A DNA stretch of 64,000 bases, taken from the NCBI GenBank assembly GCA_933207985.1, contig OW240913.1, positions 267,293,726-267,357,725 on the forward strand, written 5' to 3'. The stretch is from Pelobates cultripes. Its lineage: Eukaryota; Chordata; Amphibia; Anura; Pelobatidae. Both the position numbers and the translations under genes were made by a program. Below are positions 31,513 to 43,340 of the stretch, in pieces (positions within the stretch are counted from its first letter, which is position 1; each line of letters starts with the position of its first letter). The notes under the pieces are model-generated. The model was not told the DNA's origin. It did not search any database and worked only from the letters and a program-made list of their open reading frames with translations.

Positions 31513-33059
31513 ATAATATAAAAGTGCCCCTCCCGAGATCCGTCTCTGGATCCGCCACTGGTGTAGAGTAATCCAGAGTCTTACAACTGTGCATAAACCT
31601 TCTATTCGGCCACCACTAACCAATGCTCACAAGCAGAAACGGCTGCATTGGGCAGAAAAATACATGAATACTAATTTTCAAACAGTCCTGTTCACTGATG
31701 AGTGCCGTGCAACCCTGGATGGTCCAGATGGATGGAGTAGTGGATGGTTGGTGGACGGCCACCCTGTTCTAACAAGGCTGCGACGTCAGCAAGGCGGTAG
31801 TGGAGTTATGTTTTGGGCCGGAATCATGGGAAGAGAGCTGGTCAGCCCCTTTAGTGTCCCCGAAGGTGTAAAAATGACCTTTGCAAAGAATGTGAAGTTT
31901 CTGACTGACCACTTCCTTCCCTGGTACAAAAGGAAGAACTATGCTTTCCGTAATAAAATCATCTTCATGCATGACAATGCACCATCTCATGCTGCAAAGA
32001 ATACCTCTGCATCAATGGCTCCTATGGGGCTAAAAGGAGAGAAAGTCATGGTGTAGCCTCCATCCTCCCCTGCCCTCAATCCTATTGAGAACCTTTGGAG
32101 CATCCTCAAGCAAAAGACCTATGAGGGTGGGAGGCAGTTTACATCCAAACAGCTCTGGGAGGCTATTCTGACACCTTGCAAACAAATTTAAGCAGAAACT
32201 GTCCAAAAACCTCACAAGTTCAATGGATGCAAGACTTGTGAAGCTGCTATCAAATAAGGGGTCCTATGTTAAAATGTAACATGACCTGTTAAAATGTTTA
32301 AAAAGTTAAAATGTTGTTATAAGTTTGATTGAAATAGCCTTTGATTTCAGTAAATATGCTGCAAACACAACAAATGACAATTTTCAGTTCTTTACAACCT
32401 ATAAAGTGTTTTGAAACTTACTGTACGTAATAATTTGGAACAGTGCATTGTAAGTTTTTTATGTTTAAAAAAAAAACTGTTATCATTAGGAGGTTTGTTC
32501 AATAAAATTTGAATTGTACTCTTAATAGTTGATAACATGAGAATTATGCTGACTGTTATTTACATCAGTTATTTAGGTAAATGAGAAAAATATAATTTGC
32601 ATAATTATTGGGACAGGGTGTATTTGACCGACCGCAAGCATCATCATTTGCGGCCCTGGCCCGCGCGGCAAACCGGCGGGGCCGCATGTTAAGGTGCCCA
32701 TCGTGTGGCCCATGCTGTCAGGGCCACCCTATGGGTATGGATTTTCAGGGGGCCCGATCAGCGTTGCGGCGCTTTAACAGCGCTACCGTGCCCCCTGTGA
32801 TGAGATCATCACACGCTGGGAGGAAGCGACTCCCCGTCACTCCTCCCAGCTATCACTGAGAGCCCGAGAGAGGAAGCAGAGGGAGTCTGACTCCCATCAA
32901 CCTGAGCCACTGGACCCCAGGGAAAGTCACCCTCCTGCACCTAAAAGGAAGGAAACAGGAGGGTGACTTAAATATTGCGTGTGTGTGTAAAATAATCAAA
33001 GTAGGATCAGCGCTCCCAAGTATGTGTCTGTATGTATCTGTCTGTGTGTGTCGTGTGTG

Positions 33060-33266
33060 TCTCTGTATGTGTGTGTGTGTGTCTCTAAGGGGAGGGAGTT
33101 ACGGGGAGGGGGAAAGGGAGGGACGGGTGGAGCACATGGATCCGTTTCGCACCCCGGCCCCATGGGTTGTGTGTACGCCACTGCCTGATAGCCCTGATCT
33201 GGGTGACCAACATATCCAAAATCACGCAGATCAGTTCAGGGCTTCAGAAATTCTACATAAGTAATT
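33060..33266. repeat. Second copy of 29540-29746, with continuous target site
   Basis: The copy continues as AGTAATTTATTTGACTGACC. This joins the left flank of the 29747 transposon to its right flank (TATTTGACCGACC) without the transposon. Confidence 0.85.
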
Positions 33267-34456
33267 TATTTGACTGACCACAAGCATGGTCCCATGCCCA
33301 AAACAGTTGCCTGCGTTCATGCGAACAAGATGGCCGCCACCTTGTGGTTGTCTATAGGAATTGCGGCCACCCAGAGGAACAATTAGAACACTGCAGTGAG
33401 AAACGTTCCAAGTTGTTAATAGGTGTTAACAAGCTCCAGGGTGGTCTCTGGTTTGTGCGGTTGTTTGGTAAATGAACAATATAATCCCAATTGCACGAAC
33501 AGAGACTTTTACATTAATTTTTACAGGGTCCATAGTCTGTGGGCAGGAGACTGGCAAGCAGGCTCCTCCAGGAGCTCGTGGCAAACTCAGGTAAAAAGGG
33601 GAGTTTGTCACAATATACATTATCAAAAATCTGGAAAAGGGTATTGCTGAGCTTGTGGCAGTAATTAAAATAGAAACTTGGAGTCAGTGAGATTCTCCAT
33701 GAAAATAAAATGTGAAAATCACAAAGAAATCTAACGTAGCGAGCCGTTTTGGCAAAAACCGATAACATTTTTTAACATGAAGTGCCAACAAACTATGGGT
33801 TCAACTCCATGGGGAATCACATTTCTAAAAATATATACTTTTATGTAGCCTTTCTGGATTGGGTGACTGCTATTAATGTCCCTTAGAAATTTAAACAATG
33901 TTAAGCATTTAAAAAAAATATTTACACCATAGTCATATAAGGCATTTGCACAATCAGAAAAATAATTCACTTTTTTACCTTAGATTTGCAGTTCTTTTGC
34001 TAAATCCACAGCGGTTCTCTTGCTAAATCTAGCTGAATGAGTTACTACCTAGTGGTATAGCGGGGTGCAGAGAGTAACTGTTACAACACACATAATGCCA
34101 TAGATACTTTAAACAAAAGACAAAATCAAAATGTCACGTATATAGTATAACACAATATATGAACTCTGTAGAAGGAAGGCAGTGTTTTCTGCTTTCCTAT
34201 TAATATGTGAATATTGTATAACTTACAACTATTATCCTATTTTTGCTGTAGATAAATATGCGGGGGATGCAGAATATAAACTGTGCTGCTCTCTACCTTT
34301 TTAACTGCTTAACATGTCCCCTAATCATCAGGACAGATAGAGATACTGTTGGCTAAGCAAATAATTACTATTTATAATTTGGTGCTTACTATAAGTCTTG
34401 TAATGCAAGTTAGGGTGTGAAATTGCATCCCAGCCCATTGATGTAATAAAATAACA
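33267..34456. other. No recognisable feature
   Basis: AT-rich non-coding DNA with no long frames or clear repeat ends. Confidence 0.4.
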
Positions 34457-34901
34457 TTAAAGGTTTACTCCAATCGTCCTAGCAGGCTGTAGTGGTTATG
34501 ATGCCAGGAGTACTCTGGCCTTGCTCCCTGGTAATGGGACCACCCGTTTAGCAACGGTTTGCCCCCTGACCTGCATCCCCGCCAGGCAGCAATGCAACTT
34601 GGTGGTCCAGTGAGGTGCTTACAGCTTTTCCAGAGCTGCAGAATGCGGAAGCTGCAGTGGTAGACATTCATTGGCTGAGAGGCAATAACGGTCATTCTGT
34701 GCAGTAAAAGTTGCACAAAATTGACATTAACCAGCCTGGAACTCTATTCTGGACTCGCTGATGACACCCATGTGGCGGTTCCAAAAGTGGAGTTACACTT
34801 CTGGCAGCAGAGGGATTAATCAATGTATGTGTAACTTTTCAAAGCAAAACGCAGCACATGCAGAGTCTGAAATAGTCATGGTGCTTGAAGTACCCCTTTA
34901 A
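34457..34901. mobile_element. TTAA MITE
   Basis: TTAA is at 34457-34460 and 34898-34901. The ends are AAAGGTTTACTCCAATCG and GTGCTTGAAGTACCCCTT. It has no ORF. Confidence 0.6.
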
Positions 34902-34974
34902 TTTTGTTTTACAGATCAGAGACTGAAAGAAATGCATTAGGCTTAGGACAAACTGACCTGTCGGGTCACTCCAA

Positions 34975-35170
34975 TCAGTCTGCCCCAGAAAGAGCCCAGT
35001 GCCTTTAGTCTGCAGCTCCACTGGGTGCAGAGCTACCGACCATGTAATAGAGGTCTTGCGAGCTCCCCATTGCCGAGAGTTACCATGGCAATGCTCTGGT
35101 GCTCGCAAGACCTCTATCACATGGTCTGCAACTCTGCACTCGGTGGAGCTGTCCACCGGTCCACCAGGGA
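34975..35170. repeat. GC-rich hairpin with TTACCATGGCAA centre
   Basis: Arms AGGTCTTGCGAGCTCC and GTGCTCGCAAGACCTCT, and GCAGAGCTACCGACCATG with CATGGTCTGCAACTCTGC, fold about 35087. It is followed by CCACCAGGGA and a CA minisatellite. Confidence 0.8.
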
Positions 35171-35214
35171 GAACACTGAACCATCAGGGAATTTATTACT
35201 GAAGTAAAGGTATG

Positions 35215-35440
35215 TCACAGCCTCCCCATGCCCTGTACCCTCACACTGTCACCATTCCACACTCTGCCTCACCACTGTCAATAACATACACACACTTCCT
35301 TCCTCCTGCCCCCACATTATCACCAACACACACTGCTCTCCCCACTGTCACCAACACACACTGTCACCCTCCCACACCCTGCCTCCCCCAATGTCACCAA
35401 CATACACTGCCACCCACACTGTCACACTCCCACAAACTGC
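35215..35440. repeat. CA/CT-rich minisatellite
   Basis: Degenerate CACACTGTCACC / CCAACACACACTG units occur. The open frame here is a repeat artefact. Confidence 0.8.
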
Positions 35441-36266
35441 TCCCTCCACAATTTTGTTTTTATAGGTACTATTGTATTGTATTTGGTAGTACAACTGCTG
35501 CACTTTGATTTACTCCATTTACTTGGAAAGGCACTTTTATCAATGCTCAGTCAGTTCCTGACATGTAAATTAAGATGCCTTTACTAGAAGACATACTATC
35601 TCCAATTTAAATTTAGAATGGATGATGCCTGTCTTCTTAGAAGTGAAACCAGATCGTTTATGTATCTCTTACATGCTGTGTTTGAATCATGTAGCACGCA
35701 CAGGCATGAGAATGCCAAACTTGTGAAAGGTCTGTATGACACTTTATCTTAATTAAAGTAAATTAACTTTAATATAAAGTATCGCTACAAAACAATTTAT
35801 GGCTTCAAGAATTTAAAATGAATTGTTTTCACTGCTGCAAAATAGGAATGCTGCCTACTGTTAGTAGTGGTTTAAATCCTCAGCAGGAGGCACTGAGCCT
35901 TATACGTTCCACATAAACTGGTAATCTGCAAACCTGACATTAAGAATGAACTTTCATTATGTTATATTAGAAGGTTTGGATTTGGTGTTTACAGTTTGCC
36001 TGGCAAACCCTATATGTCCACCCATCCTCACTGAGTAGAACTTCTCAGACATGGCCTCACCTCTATTGCATTTAAAACACTCCCATCATGATCATGAACA
36101 ATTTAAATGTGAGAAGGATTAGTGATCTTGGCACGTTCAAAACCGAGACATGGAAGGAGTCATTTACATGAATGAATTTAAGGATGATGATTTTACAACT
36201 CATGAAAAGTCAAGTCATCCTTGTAACATAGCATATGGATAGATGTTTATACTGTGGATACATTTA
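35441..36266. other. No recognisable feature
   Basis: AT-rich non-coding DNA. Confidence 0.4.
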
Positions 36267-36346
36267 TTAAAGTGACACTAAAGGCACCCGGACCACGTCA
36301 TCTCATTGTAATGGTTTGGGCACAGTGTCCCAGTCAACTCAACCCC

Positions 36347-36824
36347 TTAAAGGACCACTATAGTGCCAGGAAAACATACTCGTTTTCCTGGCACTATAGT
36401 GCCCTGAGTGTGCCCCCACCCTCAGGGTCCCCCTCCCGCCCAGCTCTGGGGAGAGTAAGGGGTTAAAACGTACCTTTTTCCAGCGCTGGGCGGGGAGCTC
36501 TCCTCCTCTGATCCTCCTCTTCTCCTCCCATTTGGCTGAATGCGCACGCGCGGCAAGAGCTGCGCGCGTATTCAGCCGGTCTCATAGGAGAGCATTTACA
36601 ATGCTTTCCTATGATTTTCACAGTGAGAAGCACGCAAGTGCCTCTAGCGGCTGTCAATGAGACAGCCACTAGAGGAATTGGAGGAAGGATTAACCCATTT
36701 ACAAACATAGCAGTTTCTCTGAAACTGCTATGTTTATAGAAAAAAGAGTTAATCCTAGATGGACCAGGCACCCAGACCACTTCATTAAGCTGAAGTGGTC
36801 TGGGTGCCCAGAGTGGTCCTTTAA
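36347..36824. mobile_element. TTAA MITE (AAAGGACCACTATAGTG family)
   Basis: TTAA is at 36347-36350 and 36821-36824, with inverted ends AAAGGACCACTATAGTG and CAGAGTGGTCCTTT. It shares its interior with 50000-50440 (GGGCGGGGAGCTCTCCTCCT). A truncated relative lies just left (TTAA at 36267-36270). Confidence 0.85.
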
Positions 36825-37059
36825 GGACTGAGGCAGTTTTACAAGTTTTGTTCAAAACAAAACGTAAATAAAAACTTGAATTTGCGCACATGTCTGTTCA
36901 GGAGAAACAGGGCTTTCATGTCACATCATATATTTGTATATTAAACATAATTTAATATGAATAAAATATAAAATAAATTGAGAAATTAAGAAATGTTATT
37001 TTTTTAGTTCTGCATGGCATTTTAACTGTGAATGTCACAATACTGTTAGCTGTTACTGC

Positions 37060-37930
37060 AATAAAGTACATGTATTTGTATTCAGCAGTGTCTCACAAGT
37101 AAAACAGTACCCCCAATGTACAGGTTTTATGGTGTTTTGGAAAGTTACAGGGTCAAATATAGCACATTACATTTTTCAGTTTATACACATTGAAATTTGA
37201 CAGACTGGTTATGTTGCCTTTGAGAGCGTATGGTAGCACAGGAATGAAAATTACCCCCATGATGGCATACCATTTGCAAAATTAGTAAACCCAAGGTATT
37301 ACAAATGAGATATGTCCAGTCTTTTTTAGTAGCCACTTAGTCACAAACACTGGCCAAAGTTAGCATTCATATTTGTTGTGTGTGAAAAATGCAAAAAACT
37401 AAATTGAACGCTAATTTTGGCTAGTGTTTGTGACTAATTGGCTACTAAAAGACTGGACATACCCCATTTGCATTACCTTGGGTTGTCTACTTTTGCAAAT
37501 CGTATGCCATCATGGCGGTAATTTTCATTCCTGGGATACCATACGGTCTCAAAGGCAACATAAACAATCTGGCAAATTTCAATGTGAAAAAAGGAAATTC
37601 AAGCCTTATATGTGATTCAGTAACTTTTGAAAACACCATAAAACCTGTACATGGACGGTACTGTTATACTTGGGAGACTTTGCTGAACATAATTATTAGT
37701 GTTTAAAAATAGTAAAATGTATCACAACCATTATATCGTCGGTGAAAGTACAGTTTGTGTGTGAAAAATGCAAAAAACTGAATTTTTACTGACGATATCA
37801 TTGTTGTGATATGTTTTACTGTTTTCAAACACTAATATTTGTGTTCAGCGAAGTCTCCCGAGGAAAACCGTACCCCCCATGTACAGATTTTATGGTGCCC
37901 TGGAAAGTTACAGGGCTAAATATAGGGCTT
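37060..37930. repeat. Large foldback: two adjacent inverted-repeat pairs
   Basis: The left arm (about 37070-37385) is inverted at about 37395-37705, sharing CCAATGTACAGGTTTTATGG, ATGATGGCATACCATTTGC and CACTGGCCAAAGTTAGC. A further hairpin is centred near 37768 (AACCATTATATCGTCGGTG / TGACGATATCATTGTTG). The arm starting CTCCCGAGGAAAACCGTACC (37855 on) repeats the 37090 sequence. No transposase is present. Confidence 0.85.
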
Positions 37931-38029
37931 GCGAGCCAAATTCTCTGGACTTTCTGCCTGGGTTGTCGGGCAGGTCCCTCAGATTGCAATTAATAAAATG
38001 ACCTAATTATGTAAAAATATTATATAAAT

Positions 38030-38285
38030 ATATTTGTAGAATTGAAATGTTTTATTTTTTTATAATTTTTATTTTAATTATTTTTTTTATATTTATTTTT
38101 TCTTTTTTTCAATTTATTGATTATTTTTATTTTATATATATCATTATAATTATATATATATAAAAAATTAACATCATTCTAAGTGTATTTTAATATATAT
38201 ATATAAATATATATATGTGTATTAATATTAAAATACACTTTTATTAATGATGTATGTATGTGTATGTGTATATAAAAGTACTTAG

Positions 38286-38319
<34 letters not shown>

Positions 38320-38345
38320 CTAAGTACTTTTTAATTAATTTAAAA
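38030..38345. repeat. AT-rich low-complexity DNA with nested palindromes
   Basis: A perfect 58-bp palindrome at 38274-38331 (AAAAGTACTTAGATCAT and its complement around an AT run) lies next to a looser inverted pair, AGTGTATTTTAATA / TATTAAAATACACTT (about 38180-38242). Confidence 0.9.
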
Positions 38346-38479
38346 ACTGTTTAATACCTTTTAATAACTTTTATAAACTTTTTTACAGACATGAGGGGGA
38401 CTGCCCGAGAGCTCAGGCAGGCCCCCTGCAGGCACTGCATAAGCCGGCTATTCCGGCCATGTGATCTATTTGTTCTAGT

Positions 38480-38760
38480 GAGTAAAATCATTCCCTTCAG
38501 ACTTTTTGTAGTAAACACTGTTTTTCATAGAAAAAGCAGTGTTTACATTACAGCGTAGGGACATCTCCAGTGGCCACTCCTCAGATGGCTGCTAGAGTTG
38601 CTTCCTGCGGCTGTCCCATTCAGTGTTTCCACCCTCTGCATGAAGACACTGAATTTTCCTCATAGAGATGTATTGATTCAATGCATCTCTATGAGCAGAT
38701 GCTGATTAGCCAGAGCTGTGTTTGGCTTTTTAAGTAAAGCTTTATAAAATGTATATTTCC
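38480..38760. mobile_element. Fragment of the 50471/54651 MITE family
   Basis: It shares CTTTTTGTAGTAAACACTG, GGCCACTCCTCAGATGGCTG and CTCTATGAG with the elements at 50471-51057 and 54651-55212. The ends are lost. Confidence 0.55.
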
Positions 38761-38789
38761 AATGAGGGAGGCATTTCTGCTGGGATTCT

Positions 38790-41470
38790 CTTAAAACAGA
38801 GATAGCATTTTTGTTTTGTCTAAAGAAACTTCTTTATTGATACATATATGAGAGAAAACCACAAGAAAACAGGTGGTTCAAAGAAGAGGGATCAACAAAA
38901 AGAAGAGGGAGACCCTGCCTTTATTACATCTTATGACTTGTATAGACTATAAAAAAAAAAAAAATTGAAATAACAAAAAAGGGGAATATTTTTAAAATGG
39001 TGAGGGGATATAGGAGGACCGAAAAAGAAACAGTGTTAAAGAGAATGTGTGTATGTATATATAAATAGGAAACCCCTGAGAAACACACCTGGTCCATACT
39101 TCCCCAGAATCCCCAGCTAATTGGGAGGATAGTGGAAAAATTGAGAAAAGAGGTAGGGGAGAAATGTTTAGAGAAGGATGTGAGAAATAAGCCTCAACAA
39201 TAAAAACCTCATAAAGATTCTCCCTAAAAATACCTTGGCACCGTGAACAAGCCACTAATGCATACCTAAACCACTCTTTCTAATGAAACCAAAAGAAAAA
39301 AACACAACTAAAAAGAAATAAACATAATGCTCAAAAAGTGCTACCTAATGTGTGGTTGGTAAGTGAGAAATAACTCGACACACGTGTCAGCACGCTGTCA
39401 CCAGGAGCATATAAGTGTGGCCAGAGGGTCTCTTTATTAATAGAACCCTGGCAATTACCCCAGTAATCCCTACAGTTGTCTATGTCTGACGTCAGATCAA
39501 GGAAAGGGGTGTGTTGTGTGATCGGCATGCCCCTTGCGTAACCGGATTGGTTCCCCCCGATTGGTTCCCCCGGCACATAGCCCACGTGGGGTGGTTCATG
39601 GCATCACTAAATCCGACATGGGAGGGGTGTCGTGTTAACAGCACGCCCTTTAAGCCTTCAGATTTGTTGTCCCCGCTCATGTTCCACACGGGGTAATACC
39701 TTCTGTAACTTAGATTCCACCTCTCCGCAAGTGAACTATTCACTAGATCCCCCCATTGTCCCCAACCGTCAAAAGGTTGAGGAGGCACAAAAGAGAGGAA
39801 GGAAACATGTGACAGGTATATTATGTCTGTTACAAAGTATTCCTCATAAGAGGATGGGACATGCAGTATGGGGCGTGTGTCAGTGCCTACGATACTCACT
39901 TTACTGAGATAGATGAAGTGTCTGGAGGGTCAGTTGAGCATTCATTATGAAACCTTCCATTCTCTTAGTCCTGTGTAGTGGGGCATAAATTAAATATTGA
40001 GAGAGAGGGTGATAACCCACCCTCCCACATCTATACACGAGTGTACTATCTATTTGTTAGGTATCCAGAGGTAAAGACTAAGTGATAAGTCCAGGCTCAT
40101 AAGGTCTGTTAACTAAATAGCATAATTAATAAACGTGTAATCCTTGATTGTACCCTATGATAAGATAAGTTGATAAGATATTACAATAGCATATACTGTC
40201 AGTATATTTATATCGGCAGACATTTTGTGCTTAGTTAGAAATTAAAAGTGTATATTGCCGATCACATTCAGAACAAAGCTAACTCTAAATTAACTTTAAA
40301 GTCTGAGCTAAGGAATGCGTTATGTAAACAAGGCAATGAGTCTAACAGAGAAGGTGGATAGAATACTCTTCTTAATGTTAGCTTCACCAAGGAAGCCAGA
40401 CACCAGTGACAGATAAAACTTTGTAAGATTTAGAAAGTAAAATTAATTACTAAGTCCCATTGTAAGCAAAGGGTGAAATTGAGGTTTAGACATGTCAGAA
40501 GGTAGATTTAAATGCATAGGGCCGACATGAAGTCTGGGGTAAATGCTTTGAACTGACAGCAAATTTGAGTTATACAGTCATTATAGATAAGCCAAAATGA
40601 CGTCAGAATCATCATCAAAATGAGTTAACCCTTTTCAGGACAAGAAATATTGGTGATGTAATTGCGCCATCTACTGACCAAAAACTAGATAATACTAGAT
40701 AAAGGTGGACACACCTACAGTTCCCTACTGGCCAATCAACTAATGACGTGCAGAAAGTTTGGCCCTTTAAAAAGTAAGAACAAAGGGAAGAGAGAGGATT
40801 CAAGACAGAGATCGAGGACAGACATTCAGGACAGAGATTCAAGGAACACACTCTGGGACTAACACTCAACTCTCAAATTCTCTTGACTCAACTTAAGAAA
40901 CACTTTCCTGGACAACTAATCTTTAAAAACCAACACCACTTTCTCTATTACATGCACACCTCCATACAATCATAGCCATACTTAAGAAACAATTTCCTGG
41001 GACTATCGATTCATCTGATAAGAACTTCTACAACATAACTGGTAATTATGCTGGTTTTATTTAATTAATTAAAATTAATTAAAATTTTACATAGCAGGAA
41101 TATATCTGGATAAATCTTGTCAGATATCAAATTAGAAATCTTAGTTAACTAACGAATATATGATTATAAAAATTCCATTCCTGCAGGTGGAATTAAATTA
41201 ATTATATATTAACGGTTACATTTACCAACAGGTTAGCATGACACATGTTATCCAGAGATATTAACTTGCTCTGAAATAAGATCATGTTACATATTATTAT
41301 TTTTATTATTATTGTCGCAATAAATTTTATTTTTATAAAGAAATTGTGATTTTACTGGATGGAGTAAAAATCCTCAAATGAACGGACTCTAAGATCTAAG
41401 AGAATTCTCAGCTTTATTATATTATTAAATTTTCGGGGTACAGTGCTGAGATATCAATTTTGATATAATA
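38790..41470. other. Unassigned interspersed DNA, possible LTR pieces
   Basis: No host gene was recognised. The minus strand at 39430-39450 carries AATAAAGAGACC with CT-rich context, which could be an LTR poly(A) region. At 40760-40870, TTTAAAAAGTAAG is followed by repeated ACAGAGAT/GGACAGA words. Neither has demonstrable ends. Confidence 0.3.
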
Positions 41471-41484
41471 AAAATTATTAAATT

Positions 41485-42338
41485 CTCCATTTGCGTCACA
41501 ATGCAGGAACAATCGTACAAAACGATGTTTCGGTGGTATACCACCCCTGTTCAATTGTACCACATGAAAAAAACACCCACAGACCTTTGCTGGCGCAACT
41601 GCGGAGAGAAAGGGGCGTACGCCCACATGTGGTGGCACTGCCCCAAGATTCAAACATTTTGGAAAGCCATTCAAACACTATCAACCCAAATCATAGACAG
41701 ACCTGTACCACTGAACCCATGGTCATTCCTACTAGCCAGACCCCTAGAGGACTGGCCCAAACCAAACCAACAACTCCTTAATAAAATAGCTCTAGCGGCC
41801 AGGAGAGCAGTAGCCCAAACTTGGCTACAACAAGACACCCCCTCAGTAGCAATAGTGATCAACAAGATCAAAGAATGCCATCTCATGGACAAACTCACGG
41901 CCCAAATCCGAGGCTCCTCCAAGGCCTTCTCCAGGACATGGGAACCCTGGGAAACGTACAGTGACCGATAAAGGCAGGGTAGCCGACGGGACATACAAAT
42001 ATGACCAACAGACCGAAGTATGACCCCCCCCCCTCACCCCTCCACTCCCATCCTCCCCTCCCCCCTCCCCAACCACCACAGTTGGGCCGAGACAACCGGT
42101 ACCCTGGCCCTCAGTTTTTTCCATTTTTGTTGTATAGTATTTATCAGTTATTCGTTTGAAAAAAGACAACGGATGAAAGTAGCAATGTAGTCTAAACATA
42201 ACGAATCCGGAACATATCTGGTAATGTACTTATATGTGAATGTTAGCACCTGGAAAACTAATGGGCTCTTGCACGGGCCGAACCTTGTACATTGTCTACT
42301 CAATACCGTTGCAAAATAAAGAATTATAAAAAATAAAA
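41485..42338 (+). mobile_element. 5'-truncated L1 insertion with 14-bp target duplication
   Basis: AAAATTATTAAATT occurs at 41471-41484 and 42339-42352. The insert holds the ORF2 C-terminus (41501-41971), a C-rich 3' UTR and an AATAAAGAATTATAAAAAATA end. The zinc knuckle reads CWRNCGEKGAYAHMWWHC. Confidence 0.88.
41501..41971 (+). pseudogene. L1 ORF2 C-terminal fragment, 156 aa
   Basis: The open stretch begins within ...QEQSYKTMFRWYTTPVQLYH, includes the C-terminal cysteine/histidine knuckle and ends at TAA after ETYSDR. It is related to but distinct from the L1 at 1-4097. There is no endonuclease or RT domain, so it is inert. Confidence 0.85.
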
Positions 42339-42856
42339 AAAATTATTAAATTAAATTTGATAATTTTTATGAAAATATTATTTTTAATATTTATCACCCC
42401 ATAAATATCTCCACAATACTATATATGTGGATGTAAATGACCTTTTATGAGGCCATTTATGTATCTGAACCAAAGTTAAGACATAATTGAAATAACAAGA
42501 AGAGCAACTGGAGCTAGGTAACCAAAATATCAGAGATAATGACCAGGCCTTAAACTCAGGATATTTATATATTTAGAGATGAGAAAGGGAAAGTAATGGC
42601 TACCCAATTTACTGGGTCCCTCAAAGCTTCATAATCTTAAGAGAGTCACAGAAAGGCTGAAAAAGAGAAACCCTCATTCAATCCATGTGGTGAAAAGGGT
42701 ATTAAGTCTGTAGATCCATTAGGATTCCCTTTGCCGTAATTTAAGGTCCCAGTCTCCTTTATGTTGGGGTTGAGGGACTAATTCAATACCCATGAATCTA
42801 ATTCTACTCGCAGAATTATCATGATGTAATTTTAAATGACGTGAGATTGGTGTCTG

Positions 42857-43340
42857 TCATGGTCTCCTTACAGAACTGACTTGTTCCCTTATCAAAAGCT
42901 TAAAGGGGCGGAAGGTTTTTGCTACATATTTCTTTCCGCAGGAGCATGTCAAGAGGTATGACAGTGTGACAGTTAAAGAAGGATTGTATGGGAAAGATTT
43001 TAGAATTTGCACTATCTGAGAAGCTTTTAATTTCTTTAGTGATTTATGTGTATGCACTACAGTGGCCACACTTAAAAGAACCCCATGGTAGATAATGTTT
43101 TGAAGGTCTACTCAAGGGGGTAACGTGGCTAGGCACCAACATATCCTTCAGATTTCTACCTCTACATTTCGTCACTGAGGCAAAAGGGGTGACAGCTTTT
43201 TTGATGTGAGGGTCAGAGGTAAGAATCGGCCAATATCTTTTGAGTGTGTCCATCGTGCTGCGCCGGCCTGCATCATAAGTGGCTATACACCATATTAAAT
43301 TTGATCCAGGATCTGGGGCATGATCTACAGTGCCTTGCAA
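42857..43340 (-). pseudogene. Penelope-like ORF C-terminal part with GIY-YIG-like motif
   Basis: The first frame (43044-43340) reads YWPILTSDPHIKKAVTPFAS, then CRGRNLKDMLVPSHVTPL and SFKCGHCSAYT. After a frameshift near 43055 it continues as VTLSYLLTCSCGKKYVAKTF and RPFKLLIREQVSSVRR. This is the typical order in Penelope-like elements, where the last block is the endonuclease core (YVGKT-like). The Gly of GKT is Ala here. It is a dead copy. Confidence 0.68.

Larger units (their letters stand above)
30265..31560 (-). mobile_element. hAT-type element inserted in the transposon, 8-bp duplication GTGTAGAG
   Basis: GTGTAGAG occurs at 30257-30264 and 31561-31568. The ends are CACTGGCTGATCCAG and, inverted at the right, CAGTGGCGGATCCAG. 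Contents are a G/C-rich segment with C-runs, a CA minisatellite (30660-31260) and a palindromic MITE (31435-31512). It has no transposase. Confidence 0.88.
29934..32277 (+). pseudogene. DD37E transposase split by insertion and stops
   Basis: The N-terminal half (29934 to about 30256) has KKSEIVQCLGRGMKTLHISR and KLKRDHRTIKRF. After the inserted DNA the frame resumes near 31569. It has FTDECRATLDGPDGW (first Asp), IFMHDNAPSHAAKN (second Asp), an in-frame TAG after GEKVMV, then NPIENLWSILKQ (Glu). The spacing to Glu is again 37. Other stops follow, so this is a dead paralogue of the 8095-9112 transposase family. Confidence 0.88.
29747..32620 (+). mobile_element. Second Tc1/mariner DD37E transposon, interrupted by a hAT element
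   Basis: TA flanks both ends (29745-29746 and 32621-32622). The termini are CACCCTGTTCCAAATTATTA and the inverse ...AATAATTATTGGGACAGGGTG. Inner repeats lie near 29935 (GTTCCACATTATTAAGCAG) and 32427 (GTAATAATTTGGAAC). Without the insert it would be about 1570 bp, like the copy at 7877-9440. Confidence 0.92.

Noticed and set aside
39331..39899. Minus-strand 135-aa frame as a possible envelope or host gene
   Set aside because: No signal peptide, transmembrane segment or recognisable motif; the context suggests LTR or other repeat DNA.
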